Positions 38,153 to 46,794 of a stretch of 64,000 bases of DNA are shown piece after piece. Each line of letters begins with the position of its first letter. Position 1 is the stretch's first letter. The notes beneath the pieces are model-generated. The model saw only the letters and a list, made by a program, of their open reading frames with translations, had not been told where the DNA came from and made no database searches. The stretch comes from an uncultured Eubacteriales bacterium (GTDB taxonomy: Bacteria > Bacillota > Clostridia > TANB77 > CAG-508). The DNA lies in the NCBI GenBank assembly GCA_949289635.1, contig CASEOS010000004.1, positions 1 through 64,000 on the forward strand. The letters are read 5' to 3'. The position numbers were made by a program, and so were the translations under genes.

Positions 38153-39424
38153 TTGTATAAAGTGAAAAAAAGTATAAAAATTTTATGTATCGTATTGGCT
38201 ATCATTATATTGAATTTTTTAAACTTTACCAATTCTGTTATAGCTAGTAATATAGATAATGCAAATGTATATGCAGTAGGAGATTGCGGAAGTTTGTTAA
38301 CATACAAAGGTGTTACAGTAAAAACGACATATATTGAATATCAAAATGATGGAAAAGTATATCCAGCCTATTGTTTAGATAAAACAAAACCAGGAGCAGA
38401 AGAAGGAAGTTATACAGTTTCTGTTGAAAAAGCAATACAAGATGTTATGCTTTGGAAAATTGTAACAAATGGTTATCCATACAAAACGATTCAAGAGCTA
38501 GGAGTGGCAAATGAAAAAGAAGCCTTTACAGCAACCAAACATGCGATTTATAGCTATATTCATGGAAACCAATTAAATGATTATGGAGCAATTGGAGAAG
38601 CAGGACAAAGAACATTGAATGCAATGTATAAAATTATCAATGATGCGAATAACTCTAGTGAAGTACAAATTTCTAATAAAGTAGATATTCTAAAATTGCA
38701 AGAAACTTGGAAACAAGATAGTATAAGTTCTCAATATGTTTCCAAAACATACAAGGTAAGTAGCAAAACCAATATAGATAAATATAAAGTACATGTAACA
38801 GATGAAAAAGGTCAAGAAATAGAAGGAATAAAAATTACAGATGAAGCGAATCAAGAAAAAGAAGAATTTCAATCTAATGAAACATTTAAAATATTAATTC
38901 CTATAAAAAATATGACAGAAGATAAAACAATGAAAATTAGCATAGAAACGCAAGTAGAGACAAAACCAGTATTATATGGAAAAGCACCAAATACGAATGT
39001 TCAAGATTATGCATTAACAGCATCAACTTATGAAGATGGAACAGGAGAAGTGCAAGATAATTATCAGCAAAATAAAACGAAATTAGTGATTATCAAACAA
39101 GATAAAGAAACAGAAGAAAGACTACAAGGTGTACAATTTCAATTGTTAGATGAGAATAAAAATGTCATTTACACAAATTTAGAAACAGATGAAAATGGAA
39201 AGATAGAAATAGGAAATTTAATTCCAGGAAAATACTATATAAAAGAAACAAGAACAATTAGTGGTTATGAAATATATGAAGATTTAATTGAAGTGGATAT
39301 CAGTTTACATGAAGAAGTGACTGTAACAGTAAATAATCATGAAGAAGAAATTCCAAAAATTGAGAAAACAACAGATAATAAAGAGGTAAGCAATAAACGA
39401 ATTTTACCAGTAACAGGTATGTAG
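38153..39424 (+). CDS. Thioester-domain-like surface protein with SpaA repeat and LPVTG motif
   Basis: A 423-residue secreted protein. A signal peptide covers residues 1-32. An N-terminal TED/TQXA-type adhesin domain (YPAYCLDKTKPG, ATKHAIYSY, IGEAGQRTLNA) follows, then a Pro-poor linker domain and a SpaA-like prealbumin domain (TKLVIIKQDKETEERLQGVQ, GKYYIKETRTISGYE). The position that carries the thioester Gln in canonical TED domains is Lys here. The C-terminus is LPVTGM and stop: the sortase motif is present but the hydrophobic helix and basic tail are missing. It starts with TTG behind AAAAGGA, 7 bases after the sortase gene. Confidence 0.85.
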   Translation: MYKVKKSIKILCIVLAIIILNFLNFTNSVIASNIDNANVYAVGDCGSLLTYKGVTVKTTYIEYQNDGKVYPAYCLDKTKPGAEEGSYTVSVEKAIQDVMLWKIVTNGYPYKTIQELGVANEKEAFTATKHAIYSYIHGNQLNDYGAIGEAGQRTLNAMYKIINDANNSSEVQISNKVDILKLQETWKQDSISSQYVSKTYKVSSKTNIDKYKVHVTDEKGQEIEGIKITDEANQEKEEFQSNETFKILIPIKNMTEDKTMKISIETQVETKPVLYGKAPNTNVQDYALTASTYEDGTGEVQDNYQQNKTKLVIIKQDKETEERLQGVQFQLLDENKNVIYTNLETDENGKIEIGNLIPGKYYIKETRTISGYEIYEDLIEVDISLHEEVTVTVNNHEEEIPKIEKTTDNKEVSNKRILPVTGM

Positions 39425-39431
39425 CATAGAA

Positions 39432-39460
39432 AGGGAAACTTTTTAGGTTTCCTTTTTTCT
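39432..39460 (+). terminator. Terminator of the sortase operon
   Basis: GGGAAAC and GTTTCC close TTTTTAG and are followed by CTTTTTTCT, only 8 bases after the stop codon of the LPVTG protein. This leaves no coding space for a lost membrane anchor. Confidence 0.75.
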
Positions 39461-39550
39461 TTTGAAATCTATTGAATAAAAAAATAAACTTTGATAGAAT
39501 ATACAAGAAAAGTATATAATAAAAAAGAGAAACAAAAGGAGCGTATATTC

Positions 39551-40882
39551 ATGTTTTCACAATTAACCATATTAGTCATATTGATTTTATTAAATGCATA
39601 TTTTGCAGCAAGTGAAATCGCATTTATATCCTTAAATGATGCTAAAATAGAAAAGCAAGCAAAAGAAGGAAATAAAAAGGCAAAACAAATAGAAAAAATG
39701 TTAAAAGAGCCAAGTAAGTTTTTAGCAACCATACAAATTGGAATTACACTTGCTGGATTTTTATCAAGTGCATTTGCATCAGAAACATTTGCAGATATGT
39801 TAGCACCAGTATTAAATAGTTGGATACCAGCAATTAGTATTGGAATATGGAAAAGTATAGCTATCATTATCATTACCATCATATTATCTTTCTTTACGTT
39901 GGTTTTTGGTGAATTGGTACCAAAGCGATTAGCTATGAAACATTATGAAAAAATATCTTTTGCAACTATTGGTGTGATTAGAGCGATTTCAATTATCACA
40001 GCACCATTTGTCAAATTATTGACAGTGGTAACAAATGCAATATCAAAAATCTTTGGTGTGGGAGAAAATGAAGAAGAAACAGTTACAGAAGAAGAAATTA
40101 AAATGATGGTAAATCAAGGAGAAGAAAAAGGAACAATTGAAGAAGAGGAAAAAGAATTAATTAATAATGTTTTTGAATTTAATGATATCACTGTATCTGA
40201 AATTATGAGACATCGAAAAGATATTTTTGCAGTAGATATTCATATTAGTAATGAAGAATTATTAGATGAATTATCACAAGAAGAATATAGACATAGTAGA
40301 ATACCTGTATATGATGAAACAATTGATGAAATTAAAGGAATTTTATATGTAAAAGATATATTAAAAAATATAAAGAAGAAAAACTTTAAGGTAAAAAATT
40401 TGATTAAAGAAGCCTATTTTGTATCACAAAATCGTTTAATTAATGAAGTATTTAAAGAATTACAAAAAAACAAGATGCAAATAGCAATTGTTGTTGATGA
40501 ATATGGTGGAACAGCAGGATTAGTTACAATGGAAGATATACTAGAAGAATTGGTAGGAGATATATATGACGAATATGACGAAGAAGAAAAAGAATACGAA
40601 AAAATAGATGAAAATACCTATATATTATCAGGAAGTTTACCAATCTATGATGTCAATAAATTGCTAGATGCAGGAATTCCAGAAGGAGACTATGATACCA
40701 TATCAGGATTTTTACAAGAAGAACTAGGAAGAATCCCAGAAGATGAAGAAAAGCCTGTGATAGAAACCGAAAAAGTAACCTATAAAATAGAGGAATATGA
40801 AGATAAAAGAATATTAAAAGTAAAAGCGTGTAAAAATAATGTAATAGAAACAGAGGAAAATGAAGAAGAAAACGAAGAATAA
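39551..40882 (+). CDS. CNNM/CorC-family membrane protein with CBS domains
   Basis: A 443-residue protein annotated in relatives as hemolysin family or magnesium/cobalt efflux. The DUF21 membrane domain (four helices in residues 1-170, with SEIAFISLNDAKIE and IQIGITLAGFLSSAFA) is followed by two CBS domains with MRHRKDIFAVD and VVDEYGGTAGLVTMEDILEELVGDI, and a C-terminal CorC_HlyC domain. It probably exports or senses divalent cations. The ATG at 39551 follows AAGGAGCG at 9 bases and starts directly with the first helix. The WG-repeat gene follows after 15 bases, so the two may be cotranscribed. Confidence 0.92.
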   Translation: MFSQLTILVILILLNAYFAASEIAFISLNDAKIEKQAKEGNKKAKQIEKMLKEPSKFLATIQIGITLAGFLSSAFASETFADMLAPVLNSWIPAISIGIWKSIAIIIITIILSFFTLVFGELVPKRLAMKHYEKISFATIGVIRAISIITAPFVKLLTVVTNAISKIFGVGENEEETVTEEEIKMMVNQGEEKGTIEEEEKELINNVFEFNDITVSEIMRHRKDIFAVDIHISNEELLDELSQEEYRHSRIPVYDETIDEIKGILYVKDILKNIKKKNFKVKNLIKEAYFVSQNRLINEVFKELQKNKMQIAIVVDEYGGTAGLVTMEDILEELVGDIYDEYDEEEKEYEKIDENTYILSGSLPIYDVNKLLDAGIPEGDYDTISGFLQEELGRIPEDEEKPVIETEKVTYKIEEYEDKRILKVKACKNNVIETEENEEENEE

Positions 40883-40897
40883 GGTAGGGAATTGAAT

Positions 40898-42637
40898 ATG
40901 AAGAAAAAACATATTGTTATGATAATTATTGTATTATTTATTATCATTGCGATTGCAGGATGGTTTATATATAAACAAATTGAAAAAAGTGGAAGAGAAT
41001 ATGAAATTGAAAAAATTTCAGTTGAAAATTATGAATATTTTATATTAAGGCAAGATGGTCAATATGGTGTTATCAATAAAGAAGGAAATATTGTTATTCA
41101 GCCAGAATATACAAATGTAATTATACCAAATCCACAAAAAGCAGTTTTTGTATGTTATGATGAAAATAGTGATACAAAAGTATTAAACCAAAGTGGTGAA
41201 CAAATATTTTCAGAATATGCAAAAATAGAACCAATTAGATTAAAAAATATAGCAAGTGATTTGATGTATGAAAAAAACTTATTAACTTATGTACAAGATG
41301 AAAAAGTAGGATTAATTAACTTAGAAGGAAAAGTCATTGCACAACCTATATATGAATCCATTGAGGGACTACCATATAAAGAAGGAGAATTATTAGTAAA
41401 ATTAGAAGGAAAATATGGTGTTATCAATAATAAAGGAAATGATTTAGTAGACCCAGAATATGATCAAATTGCAGTAGACAATTATACAACCGCAGAAGAA
41501 GGATATAAGCGTGCAGGATATATTGTGTCTAATACAACAGAAAATGGATATCGATATGGATATGTAAATGTGGATGGAAAGGTTTTACTAAAACCTGAAT
41601 ATACAGAAATCTCAAGAATTATTAATGTAGAAGATAATGAGGATATTTATTTGATTGTAGCACAAAATGGACAATATGGGATGATGAAAAATCAAGAACA
41701 AGTGATAGGAAATGAATATCAATCTATATCTTATAATAGTGAAAGCAATACTTTGACACTAGAGAAAACAAAGAAATATGGAGTAGCAACTTTAGATGGA
41801 AAAGTCGTTATACCGGTAGAGTTTGCACAAATCGATAGTACAGGAAAATATATTTATGCTACTGATGCAGATGGAAATGTAGAAGTATACAAAGAAGACG
41901 GAAATCCTGCTGATGTAGAAAGTAATGTATATATATTAGAAACAGGGAATGAAAACTATCAAATTAAAATAGATAATACACAAGGATCAGTATATAGTAT
42001 TCTTAATAAAGAAGGAGAGCAAATAACAACACAAAACTACTCATATATTAATTATCTATATGACAATTATTTCATTGTTTCAGTAACAGGTGGAAAAGTA
42101 GGGGTTATTAATGATAAAGAAGAACCAATTATAGAAATACAATATGATTCAATAGAGAAAGTAGAAGGAACAGATTATATAATTACAAGATTATCAGAAA
42201 ATAATGCAACACAACTATATGACAAGAATTTTAAGCAATTATGCGAAATGACAAATGCGATTATTCAGCCAAAAGAAGACTATGTAAAAATGTATAATGA
42301 TACAGAAACAAAATACTTTGATTTAGAAGGAAATGAAAAGCAAAATACAGAAATATTCTCAAATAATCAAATATATGCAAAATCTCAAAATGGAAAATGG
42401 GGATTTGTAGATAAATCTGGAAATGTAGTAGTAGATTATATATATGATAAAGCAACAGATTTAAATTCTTATGGATATGCCGGAATTAAATTAGATGGAA
42501 AATGGGGTGTTGTCAATAGCAATGGTGAAGTAATTGTAGAACCAACATATACAGTAAATACACAAACAGAGCCAGAATTTATAAAAGACTATTACAAAGT
42601 AGAATATGGATATGGAGAATTCTACTATACAAAATAA
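40898..42637 (+). CDS. WG-repeat protein, membrane-anchored
   Basis: A 579-residue protein with one membrane helix at residues 6-27 and an outside domain built of at least nine WG (beta-hairpin) repeats, recognisable as GQYGVINKEGNIVIQPEY, GKYGVINNKGNDLVDPEY, GKWGFVDKSGNVVVDYIY and GKWGVVNSNGEVIVEPTY. WG repeats are found in surface and signalling proteins; the binding partner is not known. The ATG at 40898 is preferred to TTG 40892 because of GGTAGGGA. It follows the CNNM gene closely and ends in a GGGAC-type hairpin. Confidence 0.88.
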   Translation: MKKKHIVMIIIVLFIIIAIAGWFIYKQIEKSGREYEIEKISVENYEYFILRQDGQYGVINKEGNIVIQPEYTNVIIPNPQKAVFVCYDENSDTKVLNQSGEQIFSEYAKIEPIRLKNIASDLMYEKNLLTYVQDEKVGLINLEGKVIAQPIYESIEGLPYKEGELLVKLEGKYGVINNKGNDLVDPEYDQIAVDNYTTAEEGYKRAGYIVSNTTENGYRYGYVNVDGKVLLKPEYTEISRIINVEDNEDIYLIVAQNGQYGMMKNQEQVIGNEYQSISYNSESNTLTLEKTKKYGVATLDGKVVIPVEFAQIDSTGKYIYATDADGNVEVYKEDGNPADVESNVYILETGNENYQIKIDNTQGSVYSILNKEGEQITTQNYSYINYLYDNYFIVSVTGGKVGVINDKEEPIIEIQYDSIEKVEGTDYIITRLSENNATQLYDKNFKQLCEMTNAIIQPKEDYVKMYNDTETKYFDLEGNEKQNTEIFSNNQIYAKSQNGKWGFVDKSGNVVVDYIYDKATDLNSYGYAGIKLDGKWGVVNSNGEVIVEPTYTVNTQTEPEFIKDYYKVEYGYGEFYYTK

Positions 42638-42674
42638 GGGTCATTTGGGACCAGGTCCCAATTGTCCCTTTTTT
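42638..42674. terminator. GGGAC-type hairpin acting as terminator
   Basis: GGGTCATTTGGGACC and GGTCCCAATTGTCCC (42638-42667) pair with mismatches, followed by TTTTTTT. The GGGACC loop core resembles the small GGGAC elements elsewhere in the window, so this may be a repeat copy recruited as terminator. Confidence 0.7.
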
Positions 42675-42745
42675 TATATGAGAACATCTGATTAAAATAT
42701 TGAAAAATGCAAATACTATATAGAAAATGGGAAAAGGTGAAAAAA

Positions 42746-43600
42746 GTGAAATTAGGAATTGCGTTATCAGGTGGAGGAATTCGAGGAATTGCACATGCAG
42801 GTGTGCTGAAAGCTTTAGAAGAAAGTGGTATAAAAATAGAAGCAATAGCAGGAACTAGCTCAGGTGCATTAATTGCAGGATTGTATGTTTTGGGATATTC
42901 TCCAGAAAATATTTATGATTTATTTAAAACACATGCAAAAGATATCATTGGTATAGTAAAAAATCCGATATCTTCACGAATATATAATGTATTAAGAAGA
43001 GACAATACAGGATTTCGAAAAGGAGACAATATAGAAAACCTGTTTAATCAATTGGCAAAGGAAAAAGGCATAAAAAACATTTCTCAAATTACAAAAATGC
43101 CGATATCTATACCAACAGTAGATATAAAAGATGGAAAGGAATATATTTTTACAAACCATATTCCAGATAAAAAAGATTCCTACAAAAAATATATAGAAGA
43201 TATTTCTATTGGAAAAGCATTAAGAGCAACTAGTAGTTTTCCTGCTGTATTTTGTCCATGTGATTTTAAAGAACACAAATTTTTAGATGGTGGAGCATTA
43301 AATAATGTACCAGTCATAGAGGTAAAAAAGCAAGGAATTGAAAAAGTATTGGCTGTTAATTTTAAACCAGATAATATCACAGAAGAAAGTAATTATATGG
43401 ATATAGCCATGCGTACAATTGATTTAATGGGAAGCAAAATTGCAGAAGAAAATTTAAAGCAAAGTGATTATGTATTAACAATACAAACAGATAAGGTAGG
43501 ATTGTTAGATATAAAAAAAGTAGATAGTTGTTTTGAATATGGATATAAAGCAACAATGAAGGAGATAAATAAAATAAAAGAAATAATCCAAGAAAACTAG
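42746..43600 (+). CDS. Patatin-like phospholipase
   Basis: A 284-residue serine acylhydrolase. The oxyanion motif GGGIRG, the nucleophile Ser in GTSSG and the catalytic Asp in DGGALNNVP give the full Ser-Asp dyad. Proteins of this type hydrolyse phospholipids or lysophospholipids in the cytoplasm or at the membrane. The start is GTG at 42746, behind AAGGTGA; an ATG at 42707 is in frame but the extra 13 residues are not family-like and it lacks a binding site. The cysteine desulfurase gene follows after about 75 bases. Confidence 0.9.
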   Translation: MKLGIALSGGGIRGIAHAGVLKALEESGIKIEAIAGTSSGALIAGLYVLGYSPENIYDLFKTHAKDIIGIVKNPISSRIYNVLRRDNTGFRKGDNIENLFNQLAKEKGIKNISQITKMPISIPTVDIKDGKEYIFTNHIPDKKDSYKKYIEDISIGKALRATSSFPAVFCPCDFKEHKFLDGGALNNVPVIEVKKQGIEKVLAVNFKPDNITEESNYMDIAMRTIDLMGSKIAEENLKQSDYVLTIQTDKVGLLDIKKVDSCFEYGYKATMKEINKIKEIIQEN

Positions 43601-43677
43601 CATAGAATAAGATGAGGGATTATAGATAATAATTTTTTAAAAGTAAGACTTATCCTCTTAAGAAAGGAAGAAGTAAC

Positions 43678-44823
43678 ATGAAAATACGATATTTTGATAA
43701 TGCAGCGACAACAAAGGTAAAAAAAGAAGTAGTGGATAAAATGTTCCCCTATTTTGTAGAGTCTTATGGAAATCCATCATCATTATATACTTTAGGAAGA
43801 ACAGCAAAGGTAGGAATAGAAGAAGCAAGGAGACAGGTTGCTGATTTAATTCATTGTGATAAAAATGAAATTTATTTTACAAGTGGCGGAACAGAGAGTG
43901 ATAATACAGCGTTAAAAGGAATTATGTACTTAAATAAAAATAAAGGAAAACATATCATCACAACCAAAATAGAACATCATGCCATATTAAATACTTGTAA
44001 AACACTAGAAGAAAATGGATATAAAGTAACATATTTGAATGTGGATAAAGATGGAATTGTTAATCTGCAAGAACTTGTTAATGCCATAACAGAAGATACA
44101 GTTTTAATCAGTGTGATGTTTGCAAATAACGAGATAGGTTCTATTCAACCAATCAAAAAAATAGGTGAAATTGCAAAAGAAAAAGGAATTATTTTTCATA
44201 CAGATGCTGTTCAAGCTTGTGGAAATGTAAAAATTGATGTGAAAGAAATGCATATTGATATGTTATCTTTGTCAGGACACAAAATGGGGGCACCGAAAGG
44301 AATAGGTGCATTATATGTCCATAAAAATATGGAATTTAAAAACTTGATTGATGGAGGGCATCAAGAAAGAGATAAAAGAGCAGGGACGGAAAATGTACCT
44401 GGAATGATAGGATTGGGAGAAGCTTGTAAAATTGCAAAAAATAACATGGAAAATCATGTGAATAGATTAAAAGAACTAAGGGATATGTATTTCTCAGAAG
44501 TGAAAAATCAGATTCCAGATATCAAAATAAATGGTTCTATGGAACATCGATTACCAGGAAATAGCAATATATCATTTAAAAATGTAAATGGTAATGAATT
44601 ATTAATGAAATTAGATGAAAAAGGAATTTGTGCATCAGCAGGGAGTGCTTGTTCTTCAGGAAGCAGCATACCATCACATGTGTTAACTGCCATCGGACTT
44701 GAAAGTAAATATGCAGAAGGAACTTTAAGAGTCACTTTTGGAGATGAAAATACCAAAGAAGATGTAGAATATTTAGTAGAAAATTTAGCAAAAATGATAA
44801 AAGAAATCAGGGCTAATCTATAG
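43678..44823 (+). CDS. Cysteine desulfurase
   Basis: A 381-residue PLP enzyme of the NifS/IscS group that releases sulfur from cysteine for Fe-S clusters or thiolated tRNA. The PLP lysine is K202 in SLSGHKMGAPKG, His in TKIEHHAIL stacks on the cofactor, and the sulfur-accepting Cys325 is in GSACSSGS. N-terminal YFDNAATTK is typical. AAAGGAAG precedes the ATG. No thiI or iscU gene follows; the next gene is convergent and the two overlap by 11 bases. Without partners I cannot say whether it serves clusters or tRNA. Confidence 0.94.
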   Translation: MKIRYFDNAATTKVKKEVVDKMFPYFVESYGNPSSLYTLGRTAKVGIEEARRQVADLIHCDKNEIYFTSGGTESDNTALKGIMYLNKNKGKHIITTKIEHHAILNTCKTLEENGYKVTYLNVDKDGIVNLQELVNAITEDTVLISVMFANNEIGSIQPIKKIGEIAKEKGIIFHTDAVQACGNVKIDVKEMHIDMLSLSGHKMGAPKGIGALYVHKNMEFKNLIDGGHQERDKRAGTENVPGMIGLGEACKIAKNNMENHVNRLKELRDMYFSEVKNQIPDIKINGSMEHRLPGNSNISFKNVNGNELLMKLDEKGICASAGSACSSGSSIPSHVLTAIGLESKYAEGTLRVTFGDENTKEDVEYLVENLAKMIKEIRANL

Positions 44824-46417
44824 CCCCTAAAATTGCTAAACTTGTTTTAATTCCATCGACAGCAGCAGACATGATACCTCCTGCATATCCTGCACCTTCT
44901 CCACAAGGATAAATTCCATCTATATTAGATACAAATTTGGTATTTCTGGGTATCTTTACAGGTGAAGAACTTCTAGTTTCAACACCAGTTAAAATACTAT
45001 CAGGATGAGCAAATCCTTTTAATTTTTTATCAAAATATAAAATGCCTTCTTTTAAAGTAGAAGAAACAAATTCTGGAAGAATTTCATTTAAATTTGATAA
45101 GGTTGTTCCAGGTAAATAAGAAGGAATCACAACACCAATGGTAGAAGATTTTTGATTATTTAAAAAGTCTTCTACTTTTTGGATTGGTGCAAAATAATGA
45201 GAACCACCCAATATAAATGCTTTTTCTTCTAAGTCTTTTTGGAAATAGATGCCAGCTAAAGGAGAAGAATCTGTAAAATCTTCTGGTGTTACATTAACTA
45301 ATAAAGCAGAATTGGCATTTTTGCCATTTCTTAGATAAGTACTCATACCATTTGTAACAATGGTATTTTCTTCACTAGAAGAGGCAATAACAGTTCCACC
45401 AGGACACATACAAAATGTATAACAAGAACGACCATTAGGTGAATGGTATGCTAATTTATATTCAGCAGGAGGCAATTGTAATTTTGGATTTTCTCCATAT
45501 TGTGCTTGATTAATCATTTTCTGAAGATGTTCAATTCTCACACCTACTGAAAAGTTTTTCTTTTCCATCATGATTCCATTTTGATATAGTAATTCAAAAG
45601 TATCTCTAGAACTATGTCCGATTGCCAAAACTAGATGATTGGTTTCTAGTTCAAAAGTTGTATGATTCTCTAAGTCTTCTAGTACCACAGAAGATATCAT
45701 ATTGTTTTTAACAGTAAAATTGATAAATTTTGTATGAAAATAAAATTTACCACCTTTTGATAGGATATAATTTCTCATATTTCGAATAATATCAATCAAT
45801 TTATCTGTTCCGATATGTGGTTTCGATAAATATAGAATTTCTTTTGGTGCACCAAAATTCACAAATTCTTTTAAAACTTTTTGACATAAAGGATTATGAA
45901 TTCCAGTTGTTAATTTTCCATCTGAAAATGTACCTGCACCACCTTCACCAAACTGAACATTGGAAAAAGGATTTAATTGTTTATTGTATAAAAAACAATC
46001 TACATCTTGTTTTCTATCATCAACTGTTTTTCCTTGTTCAATAATAATAGGTGCTATACCATGTTGAACAAGTGTTAAAGCAGAAAATAGTCCAGCAGGA
46101 CCTGCTCCAACAATGATAGGTGAAGGACAAGTTTTTAAGACATCTAAAGAATCAATTTGGATGCGATTTCTGATATCTTGATCAATATCTGGTATCTCTA
46201 CTTTTTGAAAATTAGGATATTTAGATTCATCTTTTACTTGAATATCAATCGTATAATTAAAAAATATATCATTTTTCTTTCTAGCATCAATTGATTTTTT
46301 AGATATATTCCACTCTAGCATATCAGAAGGATGAATATGATATTTATGAAGAACCAAATCAATTAATGTTTCATCAGAGATATTTTCTCTAATTTTTATA
46401 TTATGAATTCTTAACAT
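44813..46417 (-). CDS. FAD-dependent oxidoreductase (COG2509-like)
   Basis: A 534-residue flavoprotein. An N-terminal 85-residue domain precedes the FAD-binding Rossmann motif VGAGPAGLFSAL (about residue 102). Further family features are EGGAGTFSDGKLTTG, GHSSRDTFELL, CMCPGGTVIASSSE and the C-terminal GEGAGYAGGI. This group of uncharacterised dehydrogenases is widespread in Clostridia; the substrate is unknown to me. AAGGAG is 6 bases before the ATG. It overlaps the convergent cysteine desulfurase gene by 11 bases and has a clear promoter abutting element E5. Confidence 0.88.
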   Translation of the reverse strand: MLRIHNIKIRENISDETLIDLVLHKYHIHPSDMLEWNISKKSIDARKKNDIFFNYTIDIQVKDESKYPNFQKVEIPDIDQDIRNRIQIDSLDVLKTCPSPIIVGAGPAGLFSALTLVQHGIAPIIIEQGKTVDDRKQDVDCFLYNKQLNPFSNVQFGEGGAGTFSDGKLTTGIHNPLCQKVLKEFVNFGAPKEILYLSKPHIGTDKLIDIIRNMRNYILSKGGKFYFHTKFINFTVKNNMISSVVLEDLENHTTFELETNHLVLAIGHSSRDTFELLYQNGIMMEKKNFSVGVRIEHLQKMINQAQYGENPKLQLPPAEYKLAYHSPNGRSCYTFCMCPGGTVIASSSEENTIVTNGMSTYLRNGKNANSALLVNVTPEDFTDSSPLAGIYFQKDLEEKAFILGGSHYFAPIQKVEDFLNNQKSSTIGVVIPSYLPGTTLSNLNEILPEFVSSTLKEGILYFDKKLKGFAHPDSILTGVETRSSSPVKIPRNTKFVSNIDGIYPCGEGAGYAGGIMSAAVDGIKTSLAILGAID

Positions 46418-46453
46418 GTAAAACTCCTTATATTTGTAGTTTCTAGTAAATTA

Positions 46454-46482
46454 ATTATATACTAGGTAAGCATAATAATCAA
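46454..46482 (-). promoter_or_regulatory. Promoter of the FAD oxidoreductase gene
   Basis: Minus-strand TTGATT (46482-46477), 17-base spacer, TATAAT (46459-46454). The -35 box lies only 11 bases from the left tip of element E5. Confidence 0.7.
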
Positions 46483-46493
46483 GTTATTAAGAC

Positions 46494-46726
46494 TTTCCAG
46501 TTTCAGAATTCCTATCTGGAAGGGAGTGGTCTATTATTTTTGAATTATTGACGAATGTGCCGTGGAATAGATGTATAAATTCTTAGTTTTAAATAAATGA
46601 GGAAGCGCGAACAGCGAGAGGCTCGTTTATTTAAAACTTAGAATTTATAATCTATGTAGCAAGCCGAGGAAATAATTCAAAAATAATAGACCACTCCCTT
46701 CCAGATAGGAATTCTGAAACTGGAAA
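46494..46726. repeat. Nested long-hairpin element E5
   Basis: Outer arms of about 55 bp (46494-46548 and 46672-46726, beginning TTTCCAGTTTCAGAATTCC) close the conserved internal loop in reverse orientation: read on the minus strand it has CCTCGGCTTGC on one side and CGGCACATTCGTC on the other. The inner stem (TTCTTAGTTTTAAATAAA and partner) closes GAGGAAGCGCGAACAGCGAG, the reverse complement of the E3 loop apart from three changes. Both neighbouring -35 boxes are about 10 bases away. Confidence 0.88.
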
Positions 46727-46735
46727 TCAAAAGTA

Positions 46736-46764
46736 TTTACAAATGAATGAGAATATTATAAAAT
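46736..46764 (+). promoter_or_regulatory. Promoter of the 46795 membrane-protein gene
   Basis: TTTACA (46736-46741), 17 bases, TAAAAT (46759-46764). It begins 9 bases beyond element E5. Confidence 0.5.
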
Positions 46765-46794
46765 AGTAAAAAAACAAAAAAGGAGTTGAGTACC

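Noticed and set aside
38520-38570. Loss of the thioester Gln in the surface protein as a striking mutation
   Set aside because: I recall clostridial members of this domain group with ATKQA at this place, so Lys may be normal for the subfamily; it is noted only as a doubt about thioester formation.
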